Assembly: GCA_002070185.1 (NCBI GenBank)
Contig: MWCT01000001.1
Coordinates: 455,110-519,109 of the forward strand
Direction: 5' to 3'
Length of the DNA stretch: 64,000 bases
Origin: a candidate division BRC1 bacterium ADurb.Bin183
GTDB lineage: Bacteria > Sumerlaeota > Sumerlaeia > MWCT01
Position numbers and translations under genes: made by a program
Part shown: positions 36,674 to 45,928 of the stretch, in pieces
Numbering within the stretch: position 1 is the first letter of the stretch
How the letters are laid out: each line of letters begins with the position of its first letter
The notes under the pieces: generated by a model
Databases searched by the model: none
Seen by the model: the letters and a program-made list of their open reading frames with translations, nothing else
Told to the model about the DNA's origin: nothing

Positions 36674-37645
36674 ATGAGCATCACATTCTCCGTCACAATT
36701 TTTGCAGTCATAAAACTCTTTCTCATCAGCCTGGGCGGCTTCATCCTCGTCAAAGCAAAAGTGTTCAAGCAGGAATCCATCAGCGACCTTTCCCGGCTTA
36801 TTCTTTACCTTCCGCTTCCCGCGCTGGTCTTTTTGACCATGTTGGATCGCTTTTCGTTGAAGCTCTTGTGCGACTGTATTTCGATGCCTTTGGCGGCGAT
36901 GATAATGACGGCGCTGGCGGCGGCTCTGGCTCTGGCGGGCGCGCGGCTCATGTCCGTGCCAAAAGAAAACCGCACGCTTTTTTACGCCATGATTATGTTT
37001 GGCAACTCCTGGTATCTCCCCATCCCGTTGGTTATGAGCATCTTGCCCGAACCGATGGCAAAGGACGCCATTATGCTTATTTCTTTGGTGATTCTGGTTA
37101 TATCGCCCGTCATGTGGACGCTGGGCGTTTTTCTCATCGCCCACAAACCCGGTTTGCGGATTCCCTTCAAAAGCCTAATCACGCCGCCTGTCATTGGAAT
37201 TGTTCTGGGCGGGATTTTTTCCCTAATCCCGCCAATCAAACAGTTTTTTTTCACAGACGGCAGGTTCATCTACGATTCCATCAAACTGCTTGCTGATTCG
37301 ACCGCGCCGCTGGTCATGATTCTTCTCGGCGCGGTGATGGGCGCGCTGGAAATCAAAAAAAGCATGAAGTGGTCGTTCATCATTCCCCTTGCCATCATCA
37401 AACTTTTCATCCTCCCCGCGATTGTCATCCCCATCACATATTTCCTCCCTATCCCCAACATGGTCAAATTTATGATCGCCCTGCAAGCCATGGTTCCGCC
37501 AGCCACCAACTTGATAGTTATCATAAAAATATACAACCGCCCCGCCGACCTTATTTCAATCTCTATGCTGGTGACTTATCTGATTGCCTTGATTACCATT
37601 CCGCTTTTTCTTTATATTACCACCAGTTTTATTCCGATTATCTAA
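36674..37645 (+). CDS. AEC-family transporter (auxin efflux carrier-like)
   Basis: 323 residues with about ten transmembrane helices in two five-helix repeats, typical of the AEC family. Early residues ISLGGFILVKAKVFKQESISDLSRL and the central FGNSWYLPIPLVMSIL region match the family, as does VPPATNLIVI near the end. Bacterial members export or import small organic acids such as malate or malonate. AGGAGGAAAG lies 16 bases ahead of the start. miaA begins 13 bases downstream. Confidence 0.88.
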   Translation: MSITFSVTIFAVIKLFLISLGGFILVKAKVFKQESISDLSRLILYLPLPALVFLTMLDRFSLKLLCDCISMPLAAMIMTALAAALALAGARLMSVPKENRTLFYAMIMFGNSWYLPIPLVMSILPEPMAKDAIMLISLVILVISPVMWTLGVFLIAHKPGLRIPFKSLITPPVIGIVLGGIFSLIPPIKQFFFTDGRFIYDSIKLLADSTAPLVMILLGAVMGALEIKKSMKWSFIIPLAIIKLFILPAIVIPITYFLPIPNMVKFMIALQAMVPPATNLIVIIKIYNRPADLISISMLVTYLIALITIPLFLYITTSFIPII

Positions 37646-37658
37646 ATCAGGATTTGCC

Positions 37659-38585
37659 ATGTCCCCCGCCCCTCATCTTTACATCATCGCCGGACCGACC
37701 GGTGTGGGAAAAACAGGACTGGCGGTGCGTCTTGCCCGCGAGTGGAACACCGAAATCATCTCCGCCGATTCCATGCAAATCTATCGGCAGCTCTCCATCG
37801 GCACGGCGCGCCCCGCCCCGGAAGAATGCGGCGGTATTCCTTACCGTCTTGTCAACTGCGTTAATATTGATGAAAAATACGACCTCTTTCGTTATATATC
37901 AGAGGCGGACGCCCTGATAGCAAACCTCAAAGAAAAAGGACGCAAACCTATTATCGTGGGCGGCACGGGGCTTTACATCAAAGGGCTTATAGAGGGCGTC
38001 TTTGAGCAAGAGTCAAAAAATGAACAAATCCGCGCCGAACTTGTCCGCCGAATGAACGAGCAAGGGCTGCCTTCGCTTTATGAAGAACTGGGACGCGTTG
38101 ACCCTGCGGCGCATGCCCGCATCAAGCCGCGCGATCATCAGCGCATCCTCCGCGCCCTCGAAGTTTATTACACAACAGGCGCGCCTATCACCCAGTGGCA
38201 AGAAAGCAGCCGCCGCACAGAGCCGCGTTATCCGCACACCCTGCTTGTCCTTGTCAGAGACCGCGGGGAACTTTATGACCGCATTGACGCCCGCGTGGAC
38301 GCCATGTTTGCCGCTGGGCTGCTGGATGAGGTGCGCGGCATTTTGTCGGCGGGGTATTCGCCCGACCTGCACCCTTTGAAAGCCCTCGGCTATCGCGAGA
38401 TGATTCGCGCCATCAAAGAGGAGTGGTCATTTGCAAAGGCTTTGGAAGAAATGAAAAAAGCAACGCGGCGTTACGCCAAGCGCCAGCTGACTTGGTTTCG
38501 CGGAATGCCGCAATCGCGCTGGTTGAATATTAGCGGATATTCTGAGGAGGACGCCCTATCTGAAATCCGGCGTTGTTTTGCTTAA
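37659..38585 (+). CDS. miaA: tRNA dimethylallyltransferase MiaA
   Basis: 308 residues. The P-loop is AGPTGVGKT, followed by EIISADSMQIYRQLSIGTA, VGGTGLYIKGLIEG, and RDHQRILRALEVY. MiaA transfers a dimethylallyl group to A37 of tRNAs reading UNN codons. hfq follows 115 bases downstream, matching the common miaA-hfq gene order. The C-terminal KRQLTWFRGMPQSRWLNI segment is typical. No anomaly is visible. Confidence 0.97.
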   Translation: MSPAPHLYIIAGPTGVGKTGLAVRLAREWNTEIISADSMQIYRQLSIGTARPAPEECGGIPYRLVNCVNIDEKYDLFRYISEADALIANLKEKGRKPIIVGGTGLYIKGLIEGVFEQESKNEQIRAELVRRMNEQGLPSLYEELGRVDPAAHARIKPRDHQRILRALEVYYTTGAPITQWQESSRRTEPRYPHTLLVLVRDRGELYDRIDARVDAMFAAGLLDEVRGILSAGYSPDLHPLKALGYREMIRAIKEEWSFAKALEEMKKATRRYAKRQLTWFRGMPQSRWLNISGYSEEDALSEIRRCFA

Positions 38586-38700
38586 ATGATTATTTTCCTG
38601 CGCGGTTTTTATCTTTTTCTCTTGCGTAGGCAAAAAGGTAATATTAAAGACTTTTTCAATTATAATAAATACACCTTTGTTTGTGTGTGGGAGGTTTTTT

Positions 38701-39006
38701 ATGGTCAAGCCGTCCGTGAATCTTCAGGATAGCTTCTTGAATCAGGTGCGCAAAGAAAACAGCGAAGTCAGCATTGTCCTACTTAGCGGGAATGAGATGA
38801 CCGGGCTCGTCCGAGGTTTTGACAATTTCACCGTCATCCTGAATGTGAAAGGGCAGCCACATCTCATCTATAAACACGCCATCGCCGAAATTGTCTCCTC
38901 CAAAAAAATGGGGAGAGAGGATTTTCACGAGGAAGAGCTTCCTGTTCAGGATAAAAAACCGGATACTTTTAACCCTATAAATCTGACAGGCATCAAAATT
39001 AAATAG
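38701..39006 (+). CDS. hfq: RNA chaperone Hfq
   Basis: 101 residues. The Sm fold is shown by NLQDSFLNQVRKENSEVSIVLLSG (Sm1 region near 5-28) and HLIYKHAIAEI (Sm2). Hfq hexamers bring small RNAs and mRNAs together. A C-terminal tail of about 35 residues, acidic then polar, follows the core. I chose the ATG at 38701 because Hfq alignments begin there and GGGAGG precedes it; an in-frame start 24 bases earlier has no support. A TATAAT at 38661-38666 may be its -10 box, without a clear -35. Confidence 0.95.
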   Translation: MVKPSVNLQDSFLNQVRKENSEVSIVLLSGNEMTGLVRGFDNFTVILNVKGQPHLIYKHAIAEIVSSKKMGREDFHEEELPVQDKKPDTFNPINLTGIKIK

Positions 39007-39038
39007 CATCAGCCGTGGACGTTTTTCTTTAAACGAAA

Positions 39039-39638
39039 ATGTTTTTTCTCTGTGGTTATTCCATCAAAGCCGCTCCGTTTATTACAGGAGCGGTTTTGGC
39101 GTTTTTGGGATGGACGCTCTACTGGACGGGACTGAATCTCACGGGGGCGTCGCTGGGAGCGACGCTGGGAACGGCTTTGGGCTGGGGCGCCGCCATGCTC
39201 TTCCAGCGCCACGACCTTTTACTTCCATCCATAATCGCCTGCGCCTTGCTGGGCGCTTTGGTTGGCGTTTTTCTCGCAAGAACCATCCATAAAATCTTTT
39301 TCTTTTTGACCGGCTGCGTGTTCGGAGTGGCGGTCGGCGTTGCGGCGGCGCAATATCTTAGAAAGATGGGATATGTTCAAGCAGGGCATCTTGCGGCGGA
39401 CGTGGGCATTAAAGCCGCATGCGGGCTTGCAGGAGGATTCCTGATGCTTTTTTTACATGGATATATCGTCATGATTGCCACATCCGCCGTGGGAACGCTT
39501 TTGATGGTTTACAGCATCGGCAGTCAAAATTACACGTTGTTGATTCCGTTTATATTTTTATCCGCCCTGATTTTTCAGATAGCCCTCGTCCGTTTGCGCG
39601 GGAAGCGTTTCCTGTCGCGCGGCAAAGACGATGATTGA
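39039..39638 (+). CDS. Small polytopic membrane protein (DUF4203-like)
   Basis: 199 residues with about seven hydrophobic helices rich in small-residue repeats (GASLGATLGTALGWG, LGALVGVFLA), ending in a basic then acidic tail (RGKRFLSRGKDDD). The glycine-spaced helices resemble DUF4203/TMEM198-like proteins, but the match is only by pattern. It begins 32 bases after hfq on the same strand and converges with the sigma54 activator gene, leaving just 3 bases between stops. Function unknown. Confidence 0.65.
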   Translation: MFFLCGYSIKAAPFITGAVLAFLGWTLYWTGLNLTGASLGATLGTALGWGAAMLFQRHDLLLPSIIACALLGALVGVFLARTIHKIFFFLTGCVFGVAVGVAAAQYLRKMGYVQAGHLAADVGIKAACGLAGGFLMLFLHGYIVMIATSAVGTLLMVYSIGSQNYTLLIPFIFLSALIFQIALVRLRGKRFLSRGKDDD

Positions 39639-39641
39639 TGT

Positions 39642-41585
39642 TCACGTTTTGGGGTTGGGCGTTTCGGGAGCGATGTTGAAGGCGCGCATCTTGCGCCAGA
39701 GCATTGAAGGGTTAATGCCGAGAATCTTGGCGGCGCGTCTTTGATTGCCGCCGGTGCGCGCCAGAATTCGCCGAATATATTCGCGCTCCACCTCGGCAAG
39801 CGTCATTTCATACCCGCCGTCGGGAGTTTCCGTGCCGGCAAAATGGATTGCCGCCATCGGATTTTCTATGCGCGCCTTTTGCGAGAGGCGTTTGATTTTT
39901 GCCAATTCTTCGATGTAGAGACTGCTGTTGGTTCCCATGACCACCGCGCGCTCGATCATATTTTCCAACTCGCGGATATTTCCAGGCCAGTAATATTCTT
40001 TGAGAATCGCCATATCCTCTTCTGATAGACGGCGGATTTTTTGCAGGCTGCGGCGGTTGTATTTGTTCAGAAAAAAGTTTACAAGCAGAGGGATGTCCTC
40101 CGGACGTTCCCGCAGAGGCGGAATGATAATCGGCAGAACGTTCAGCCGGTAGTATAGGTCTTGGCGGAAGGTTGATTCGGACAGCATTTTTTTTAGGTCG
40201 CGGTTTGTGGCGGCGATGATGCGCACATCCACTTTGATGGTTTCCGTGCCGCCCACGCGGGTGAACTCTTTTTCTTGAAGAACGCGCAGGAGTTTGACCT
40301 GCAGCTGCGGGGAGAGATCTCCGATTTCGTCAAGGAAGATAGTCCCGCCGGTCGCCAATTCAAACCTCCCCAATTTTTGCATGTGCGCCCCCGTGAAAGC
40401 CCCTTTTTCGTGCCCGAAGAGGTCGCTTTCGAGCAGCGTTTCAGGGATAGCCGCGCAGTTCACAATGATAAAAGGTTTGTCGCGCCGGGGCGAATTGAAA
40501 TATATCGCCTTCGCAAGGAGCTCCTTGCCGGTTCCGTTTTCTCCCATGATTAAAACGGTGGAATCGGCGGACGCCGCCAGACGAGCATAGCGCATCACGC
40601 GAAGCATCCCTTGGCTCTTTCCAATAATGCGGATGCTTGTGTCTTCGAGTTCTGAAGGCATTGATTCAACGCTGTCCCCGTTTGTTAATCCAAAAATGGG
40701 CGACGCCCCTTCTGTGATATTCACAATTTTTACGCGGCTTTTCTGGCGTTGGTCTCCGTCAAGAATGCCCTCTTTTTCGTAAATGTCGTGAAGGCTGTGG
40801 ATGGCGCGCGGGTTGGCGGGTTCGCGCTGCAAGACCCAGTAATATTCGCCGATGGCTTCATCTGTCTGATCGTTGCCGTAATAGGCGCGTCCAAGATTTA
40901 GATGAATGTCCACAAGCTCGTCGCCGGCGGGCAGTCGGTTTAAAAGCTCCTGATAGGAGTCAATCGCCATCGAATAACGTTTGAGTTGCAGATAAAGATC
41001 CGCCATGTTGTGAAGGGCGGTAACTTTTTCATCGTTGAATGTGAACGATTGCTTGAAATGATGCAGGGCTTCATCATACTCGCCCCGCTCTTTGTTGATG
41101 AGTCCAAGATAAAGGTGGCATTCAGCGAGAAAATAATCCGCATCGGGGAAAATCAGCCCCAGATAATATTGCCCCGGTTTGAAAGCGGGCTGGCTATCCA
41201 CAATATCGCGCAGGAGCAGCCGCGCCTCATCCAGACGTCTCTCATTGAGCAAGAGTATGGCGCGGTTGTATTTGATGTCTATGAAATTGCCGCCGAGCAA
41301 TTCGGCTTTGTCGTAGCATTCCACCGCATTGGCAAGGTCGCCGCTGTGCAGATAGGCGTGCCCGCAATCTTTCAAAAGTTCCGGATTGGTTGGGTCTGTC
41401 AGGCAGGCGACTTTCAATTTACGCAGCGCCTGATCATAGCGTTCTTCGCTGAAATAGCGGATGCCGTCCACACGGCTCTGGTGGATTTCAATAATGCTGG
41501 CTCCGCAATAAGGGCAGAAATTGACAGCGCCTGTAATTTCTTTTTTGCATTCAGGGCAAAGCATAATTCTGCATTGACCTTTCAT
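39642..41585 (-). CDS. Sigma54-dependent activator with zinc ribbon and TPR sensor
   Basis: 647 residues. Two CxxC pairs (CPECKK, CPYCGA) form an N-terminal zinc ribbon at about 10-30. TPR repeats occupy about 35-270. The AAA+ domain (about 310-545) has GENGTGKE (Walker A), GAFTGA (sigma54 contact), GGTIFLDEIGD (Walker B) and the R-finger segment. The C-terminus is a Fis-type HTH (RRAAKILGINPSMLWRKMRAF). It activates RNA polymerase with sigma54. The TPRs replace a receiver domain, so the signal is probably protein-protein contact. Two tandem copies of ATGAAAGGTCAA surround the start, and the Met 21 bases later is also possible. Confidence 0.92.
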   Translation of the reverse strand: MKGQCRIMLCPECKKEITGAVNFCPYCGASIIEIHQSRVDGIRYFSEERYDQALRKLKVACLTDPTNPELLKDCGHAYLHSGDLANAVECYDKAELLGGNFIDIKYNRAILLLNERRLDEARLLLRDIVDSQPAFKPGQYYLGLIFPDADYFLAECHLYLGLINKERGEYDEALHHFKQSFTFNDEKVTALHNMADLYLQLKRYSMAIDSYQELLNRLPAGDELVDIHLNLGRAYYGNDQTDEAIGEYYWVLQREPANPRAIHSLHDIYEKEGILDGDQRQKSRVKIVNITEGASPIFGLTNGDSVESMPSELEDTSIRIIGKSQGMLRVMRYARLAASADSTVLIMGENGTGKELLAKAIYFNSPRRDKPFIIVNCAAIPETLLESDLFGHEKGAFTGAHMQKLGRFELATGGTIFLDEIGDLSPQLQVKLLRVLQEKEFTRVGGTETIKVDVRIIAATNRDLKKMLSESTFRQDLYYRLNVLPIIIPPLRERPEDIPLLVNFFLNKYNRRSLQKIRRLSEEDMAILKEYYWPGNIRELENMIERAVVMGTNSSLYIEELAKIKRLSQKARIENPMAAIHFAGTETPDGGYEMTLAEVEREYIRRILARTGGNQRRAAKILGINPSMLWRKMRAFNIAPETPNPKT

Positions 41586-41656
41586 GTTGACCTTTCATAA
41601 CTCATGAAGATAGTGATTGGCTTGAGTGCAACGCAATGTTTTTTTGAGTAAAGATT

Positions 41657-42406
41657 ATGCAAATCTGCCGAATGATTGTAAAGGGCGCCGTTCTTGGCGA
41701 AGGGGCGCTCTTGATTCTGACGCCGGAAGCCTCCCATCATGTGGCGCATGTCCTGCGGCTGAAGGCAGGCGCGCGGCTTATTATCTGCAACGGAATGGGT
41801 CGCGAGGCGGCGGGCAGAATCGAGTCTATAAAGGAGGGGCGTGTGGCGGTTCGTCTTGAAAAAGCCGCTGCGGAATCATTGATACGCGAGACCCGGCTTC
41901 CCCTATTGTTGGCGTGCCCGCTTCTAAAAGCAGATAAATTAGAAATCGTTTTTCGCATGGCAACAGAAATCGGCGTCAACGGTTTTTACATTTATCGCTC
42001 CGTCCGATGCGTTTCACATCCATCGGAGAGTTCGATGAGAAATAGACTCGAAAGATGGCAGCGCATCATAGAGGATGCCGTTCGCCTTTCGCGCCGAACT
42101 TTGATGCCGGCTCTTCAAGGCGTGTTTACCTTTGAACAACTCCTTTCTGAAATACCCGCAGATGCCGAAATTTACATGCCGTATGAAGGCGAAGATCTCC
42201 CCCTTTTGTCAAAAATAATGAGACCATCGAAAAGCGGGATAATATTTCTAATAACCGGTCCGGAGGGAGGATTTGAACCGGGCGAGGTTGAAATGGCAAA
42301 GAAACGGCGCGCGCAAGTTTGCTCTCTTGGCAAAAGGATTTTACGAGCCGAGACCGCGCCCATTGCCGCCATAAGCGCCATTCTAACCCTGCTCGGCGAA
42401 ATGTGA
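41657..42406 (+). CDS. rsmE: 16S rRNA m3U1498 methyltransferase RsmE
   Basis: 249 residues of the SPOUT family. The N-terminal PUA-like part includes EASHHVAHVLRLKAGARL, and the knotted domain shows KADKLEIVFRMATEIGVNGF, ITGPEGGFEPGEVE and LGKRILRAETAPIAA. The enzyme methylates N3 of U1498 in the 30S decoding centre. It is divergent from the sigma54 activator. The sequence seems complete and ordinary. Confidence 0.94.
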   Translation: MQICRMIVKGAVLGEGALLILTPEASHHVAHVLRLKAGARLIICNGMGREAAGRIESIKEGRVAVRLEKAAAESLIRETRLPLLLACPLLKADKLEIVFRMATEIGVNGFYIYRSVRCVSHPSESSMRNRLERWQRIIEDAVRLSRRTLMPALQGVFTFEQLLSEIPADAEIYMPYEGEDLPLLSKIMRPSKSGIIFLITGPEGGFEPGEVEMAKKRRAQVCSLGKRILRAETAPIAAISAILTLLGEM

Positions 42407-42433
42407 AATTAAAAAAGGCGGCGTAAACAGATA

Positions 42434-43006
42434 TTATATCTGCACCTTTGGCGCAATTCGCTCAAAGGGGCTTTCAATCTCAAAATATTCCTGCTTTTGA
42501 AAATTGAACATGCTTGCCACTAAATTGGAGGGGATGACCTCGATGCGCGTATTCAGGTCGCGCACATTTGCGTTGTAAAACCGGCGCGCCGCCTGAATGC
42601 GGTCTTCTGTGTTCGCCAGCTCTTGCTGCAATTTCAAAAAATTCTGGCTCGCCTTCAAATCGGGATAATTTTCCACAACCGCAAAAAGCGATTTTAACGT
42701 GCCCACAAAGGCGTTTTCATCCCGCGCCTGCTCTGCGGGCGTGCCGTTCGAGGCAATGGCGCGGTTGCGCGCCTCAACAACATGCTGCAAAGTTTCGCGC
42801 TCATGAGCGGCATAGCCCTTCACCGTTTCCACAAGATTCGGGATCAAATCATACCGCCGCTTGAGCTCCGTATCAATCCCCGACCATGATTCTTTGCAGA
42901 AGTTGCGGAGCCTGACGAGGATGTTGTATGTGGCGATGAACCAGATAACCGGCAGCAGGATAATAATCGCGGCAATAATCAGCGGCATATAATTCGTTTC
43001 TTCCAT
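42434..43006 (-). CDS. lemA: LemA-family protein
   Basis: 190 residues. A single N-terminal membrane helix (MPLIIAAIIILLPVIWFIATYN) is followed by the LemA helical domain: WSGIDTELKRRYDLIPNLVETVKGYAAHE (about 40-68), NYPDLKAS, LANTEDRIQAARRFYNANVRDLN. The helical domain is usually outside the membrane. Function is unclear; family members often sit beside membrane proteases or TPM-domain proteins. GGAGG lies 9 bases before the start. The next upstream gene, 33 bases away on the same strand, is a membrane-anchored protein that may be its partner. Confidence 0.93.
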   Translation of the reverse strand: MEETNYMPLIIAAIIILLPVIWFIATYNILVRLRNFCKESWSGIDTELKRRYDLIPNLVETVKGYAAHERETLQHVVEARNRAIASNGTPAEQARDENAFVGTLKSLFAVVENYPDLKASQNFLKLQQELANTEDRIQAARRFYNANVRDLNTRIEVIPSNLVASMFNFQKQEYFEIESPFERIAPKVQI

Positions 43007-43039
43007 ATTGATGCGCCTCCTTCAAATTTCGACCAATAA

Positions 43040-43723
43040 TCAAACCCTTTCCTTTAATTGTTTGATAACATACTCAGGCAGACGTTCAAGAATGCCGCGA
43101 ACCGTTTCCGCCGCCGCTTCATAATCGGCAACTTTAAAAAGGGATGTGCGCCACGCGGCAACGGTCAGCGGATTGAACTGGATTGTGTATCGCGGCTGGG
43201 CGAGCAGGAATTCCATCGTACGGGTGTGAATCACGTCATACGCCCATTTTCTATCGTCCGCCTTGACAAAAAATTTGCGGCTGAATTCCGCCGACTCAAA
43301 ATCAATATCATCCATGCCGAAAAACTCGGCAATCTTGTCCAAGAATCCCTCCGGTCTGATGAATAAAGGCTTCAGCGGCACGCTCGATTCAAGAACGACC
43401 ATTGATAAATGATGATGATGCGTCTGGCGGCGACCTTTTGAATCGCGCGAATATGTCTCGTAATGATAATCAAAGGCAACCATCTCCCGCTCCGCATAGC
43501 GACCTTGTATGACGTTATAGGCGTATCGGTTTTCCCCCTGCCTCAAGACTTTGAGCTCAGGAAAGCGCCCGTCCATGCTGTAACTGTGCCCGGGAAAATA
43601 GTTCAACCCTTTGGATTGCGCCCAAGCAAAGAGTTCCTTTTGCCGTTTTTGCTGCTGATACCAGCTATAAATAGAGATTCCGATGATAGCTGCAATTATT
43701 AAAAATGTAATTAAATGCGACAT
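43040..43723 (-). CDS. Membrane-anchored hypothetical protein upstream of lemA
   Basis: 227 residues. One N-terminal helix (MSHLITFLIIAAIIGISIYSWY) is followed by a mixed domain with RYAYNVIQGRYAEREMVAFDYHYET, a histidine run THHHHLS, and DIDFESAEFSRKFFVKADDRKWAYDVI. The pattern of a small anchored domain next to lemA recalls DUF3137-like proteins, but this is not certain. It lies 33 bases ahead of lemA and 24 bases after the lyase gene on the same strand, so all may share a transcript. Confidence 0.6.
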   Translation of the reverse strand: MSHLITFLIIAAIIGISIYSWYQQQKRQKELFAWAQSKGLNYFPGHSYSMDGRFPELKVLRQGENRYAYNVIQGRYAEREMVAFDYHYETYSRDSKGRRQTHHHHLSMVVLESSVPLKPLFIRPEGFLDKIAEFFGMDDIDFESAEFSRKFFVKADDRKWAYDVIHTRTMEFLLAQPRYTIQFNPLTVAAWRTSLFKVADYEAAAETVRGILERLPEYVIKQLKERV

Positions 43724-43747
43724 TTTGTTATATCCTAAATCCTCATC

Positions 43748-45928
43748 TTATTTTCCTATAAGGGTGTCAAGCGCAAGGATGAGCGCGGGCGACCACTCCC
43801 TTACCGCCTCCTTTGTTTTAATCTCAAGGTGATATTGCTTAGGCAGGGGAGGATTCGGGTCAACAGGGAAATTATCGCTCAGCGCGGCTTCCACTGCAGC
43901 GGACGTTTCAAAGCGACCGCTCAGCTGGTATTGATTTCCCCGAATGATTATCGCCCCGCTTGCCGCATCGTAATTAATCGGGAAATCGCTGTGGAGAAGC
44001 CAAGAGATGCGGGATGGCTTCGTTGCTATAATCTCGTCGCGGATTATAAAATCGCGCTCATTATCATATTTGATGGCGCGCAAAAATTTTTGAACGCGTC
44101 CGTCGTATATGGCGGGATTTGAGGCATCGCCCTGCACTGTCAGCGATTTCCCATGAAGCGTGAATTCTTTGATTTCTCCATCCGTTCCCGTCTTGAAAAT
44201 CTGCTGACCTTCGCCGTCAATTAAAATGGCATTATGCGCAAGGGTTTGAATTGTGAACGCCTTGTGATGCGGGCTGCCGTGCCAGTCGTAATAACCGGCG
44301 TCCCAGATGAGGCGGTCATTTCCCGCGGTAATAATAAAATGATTCTGGTCGCCGTGGGAATGCGCGCCAGTGCCGAAGACCTTTCCGCAACGCATTGCGA
44401 AAAGAACCCGCTTATCCGCCTCAAAGATGTTGTTGTTGCTCACAACCCATCCGATATCTTTGTAATGAAAAGCAAAGGGGGCGTTTGTCTCGCGAATCAT
44501 AACCGCCGGCTCGGGTGAATCCCAGAGGAGCGCATCGGCAAGGAAACCTTTTTTAATCTCGTTTGGAATCGCGTTCACATAACGCCATGCGAGTGTGTCG
44601 TGATAAACGGACGCCATGCGCATCATGACCAGTTTATCAAACGCGTCGGGTGCATGATTTTTGCTGTCGCCAAAGGGGACATACCCTCCCTGCGGCGGAT
44701 GCGTGTAAATCTTAAAAAACGCTGTGGATTTCATCCATGGGTGGCGATATAAATCCACACCGGTCGCCGCTTTAAGCGCGTCATTAAATTGAAAAACAAA
44801 ATAAAGCGTGTAAGACCAATAATCAATTCCCTCGTGCCATTCGCCATAAGAGCCGCCCCGCGGAAAATAAACGCCATAAAAAAGTTGAGCGGCAAAAGAG
44901 AGCAACTCTTCCGCCTTTGGGTCTTCGCCCATGAGCGCCATGGCGCCGATGCCCATGCCCGCGGTGCAGAACCAGGGATGGTTGTTATCAGGATCATTCA
45001 TCAAACCGGCGGCGACCGTCTTTTTAAGAAAGGGATTTTGGAATTTATAAAAATCCTCTGCGCGAAGTTTGATGCACCGAAGAATTTTTGCCTTCTCCGC
45101 GGGCGTCCATTCGTTTTGCAAAAGATTATAGGCGATTGAAAGCGAGAAAATCAGCGCTTGCGCCGAGTGGTCGTTGTCCCACAAACCGGAGCCGCCGACA
45201 GGATCCCACTCAGCCGTCTCAAGGCAGATTTTTTTCACATTCGCAAGCAGTGCGCGGTCGCCGGTCATCCGCCAAGAAAGGCTCGCCGGAACAACATAAC
45301 CGCGCACGGCGAATGCGGCGTCGTTTTTCTGCTTCCATTGCTCAAGGTTCCACGTGTTGTCTTTGTAACGCGGCGGTTCCTTTAACGTTAAAAGAGCGGT
45401 GGTTAGCGGCTCGCTGGCATAAGATATCAACCGCTCCTTATAGGGCGACGCCCATCCGTCTATAGCCTCGAGTTTTTTCAACTCCGCTTCGGATGGATAA
45501 AAAAGCGCGCCTTTAGTAAATTTCAGCGTGTTCAAATCCAGATTAAGCCCCAAACCTGTTTTGCCCATGAAGAATTTCTTTTGGGATAAACCGAGAGTTT
45601 TATTGTCTTTATCCAATGCGATTATTTCAAGAGTCCATGTCGCGCCGGAATCAAGGTCGTTCACCGGTGTATAAAAATTGCGGGTTGTGTTCCACGTAAA
45701 ACTTTTCCCGCCGCCGCTAAGGCGGACGTCATAACGCGCGGCATCGGGTTGCGCCTGCCAATGCAAAAAGGGCGGATTGCTCAGCGCGGGATTATCGGGA
45801 TAAATTATCGTCAACGGCGCTTTATCAAACGAAGCCCATGGATTATCCGATGGCGCGGCATAGACAAATCCGCGCAACATCAACAGAAAAAATATAATGA
45901 GATAAAATGTTTTTGTCATCTTTGTCAT
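43748..45928 (-). CDS. Secreted heparinase II/III-like polysaccharide lyase
   Basis: 726 residues with a signal peptide (TFYLIIFFLLMLRGFVYA). A fibronectin-like or DUF4962-type beta domain occupies about 30-125. An alpha/alpha toroid follows (NDPDNNHPWFCTAGMGIGAMAL, YGEWHEGIDYWSYTLY), then a heparinase II/III beta domain with TGAHSHGDQNHFIITAG and YYDWHGSPHHKAFTIQTLAHN, whose His and Tyr residues are candidate catalytic and zinc ligands. Such lyases cut uronate-containing polysaccharides by beta-elimination in the periplasm. The start overlaps the stop of the dehydrogenase gene by 4 bases, tying it to the catabolic genes upstream. Confidence 0.88.
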   Translation of the reverse strand: MTKMTKTFYLIIFFLLMLRGFVYAAPSDNPWASFDKAPLTIIYPDNPALSNPPFLHWQAQPDAARYDVRLSGGGKSFTWNTTRNFYTPVNDLDSGATWTLEIIALDKDNKTLGLSQKKFFMGKTGLGLNLDLNTLKFTKGALFYPSEAELKKLEAIDGWASPYKERLISYASEPLTTALLTLKEPPRYKDNTWNLEQWKQKNDAAFAVRGYVVPASLSWRMTGDRALLANVKKICLETAEWDPVGGSGLWDNDHSAQALIFSLSIAYNLLQNEWTPAEKAKILRCIKLRAEDFYKFQNPFLKKTVAAGLMNDPDNNHPWFCTAGMGIGAMALMGEDPKAEELLSFAAQLFYGVYFPRGGSYGEWHEGIDYWSYTLYFVFQFNDALKAATGVDLYRHPWMKSTAFFKIYTHPPQGGYVPFGDSKNHAPDAFDKLVMMRMASVYHDTLAWRYVNAIPNEIKKGFLADALLWDSPEPAVMIRETNAPFAFHYKDIGWVVSNNNIFEADKRVLFAMRCGKVFGTGAHSHGDQNHFIITAGNDRLIWDAGYYDWHGSPHHKAFTIQTLAHNAILIDGEGQQIFKTGTDGEIKEFTLHGKSLTVQGDASNPAIYDGRVQKFLRAIKYDNERDFIIRDEIIATKPSRISWLLHSDFPINYDAASGAIIIRGNQYQLSGRFETSAAVEAALSDNFPVDPNPPLPKQYHLEIKTKEAVREWSPALILALDTLIGK

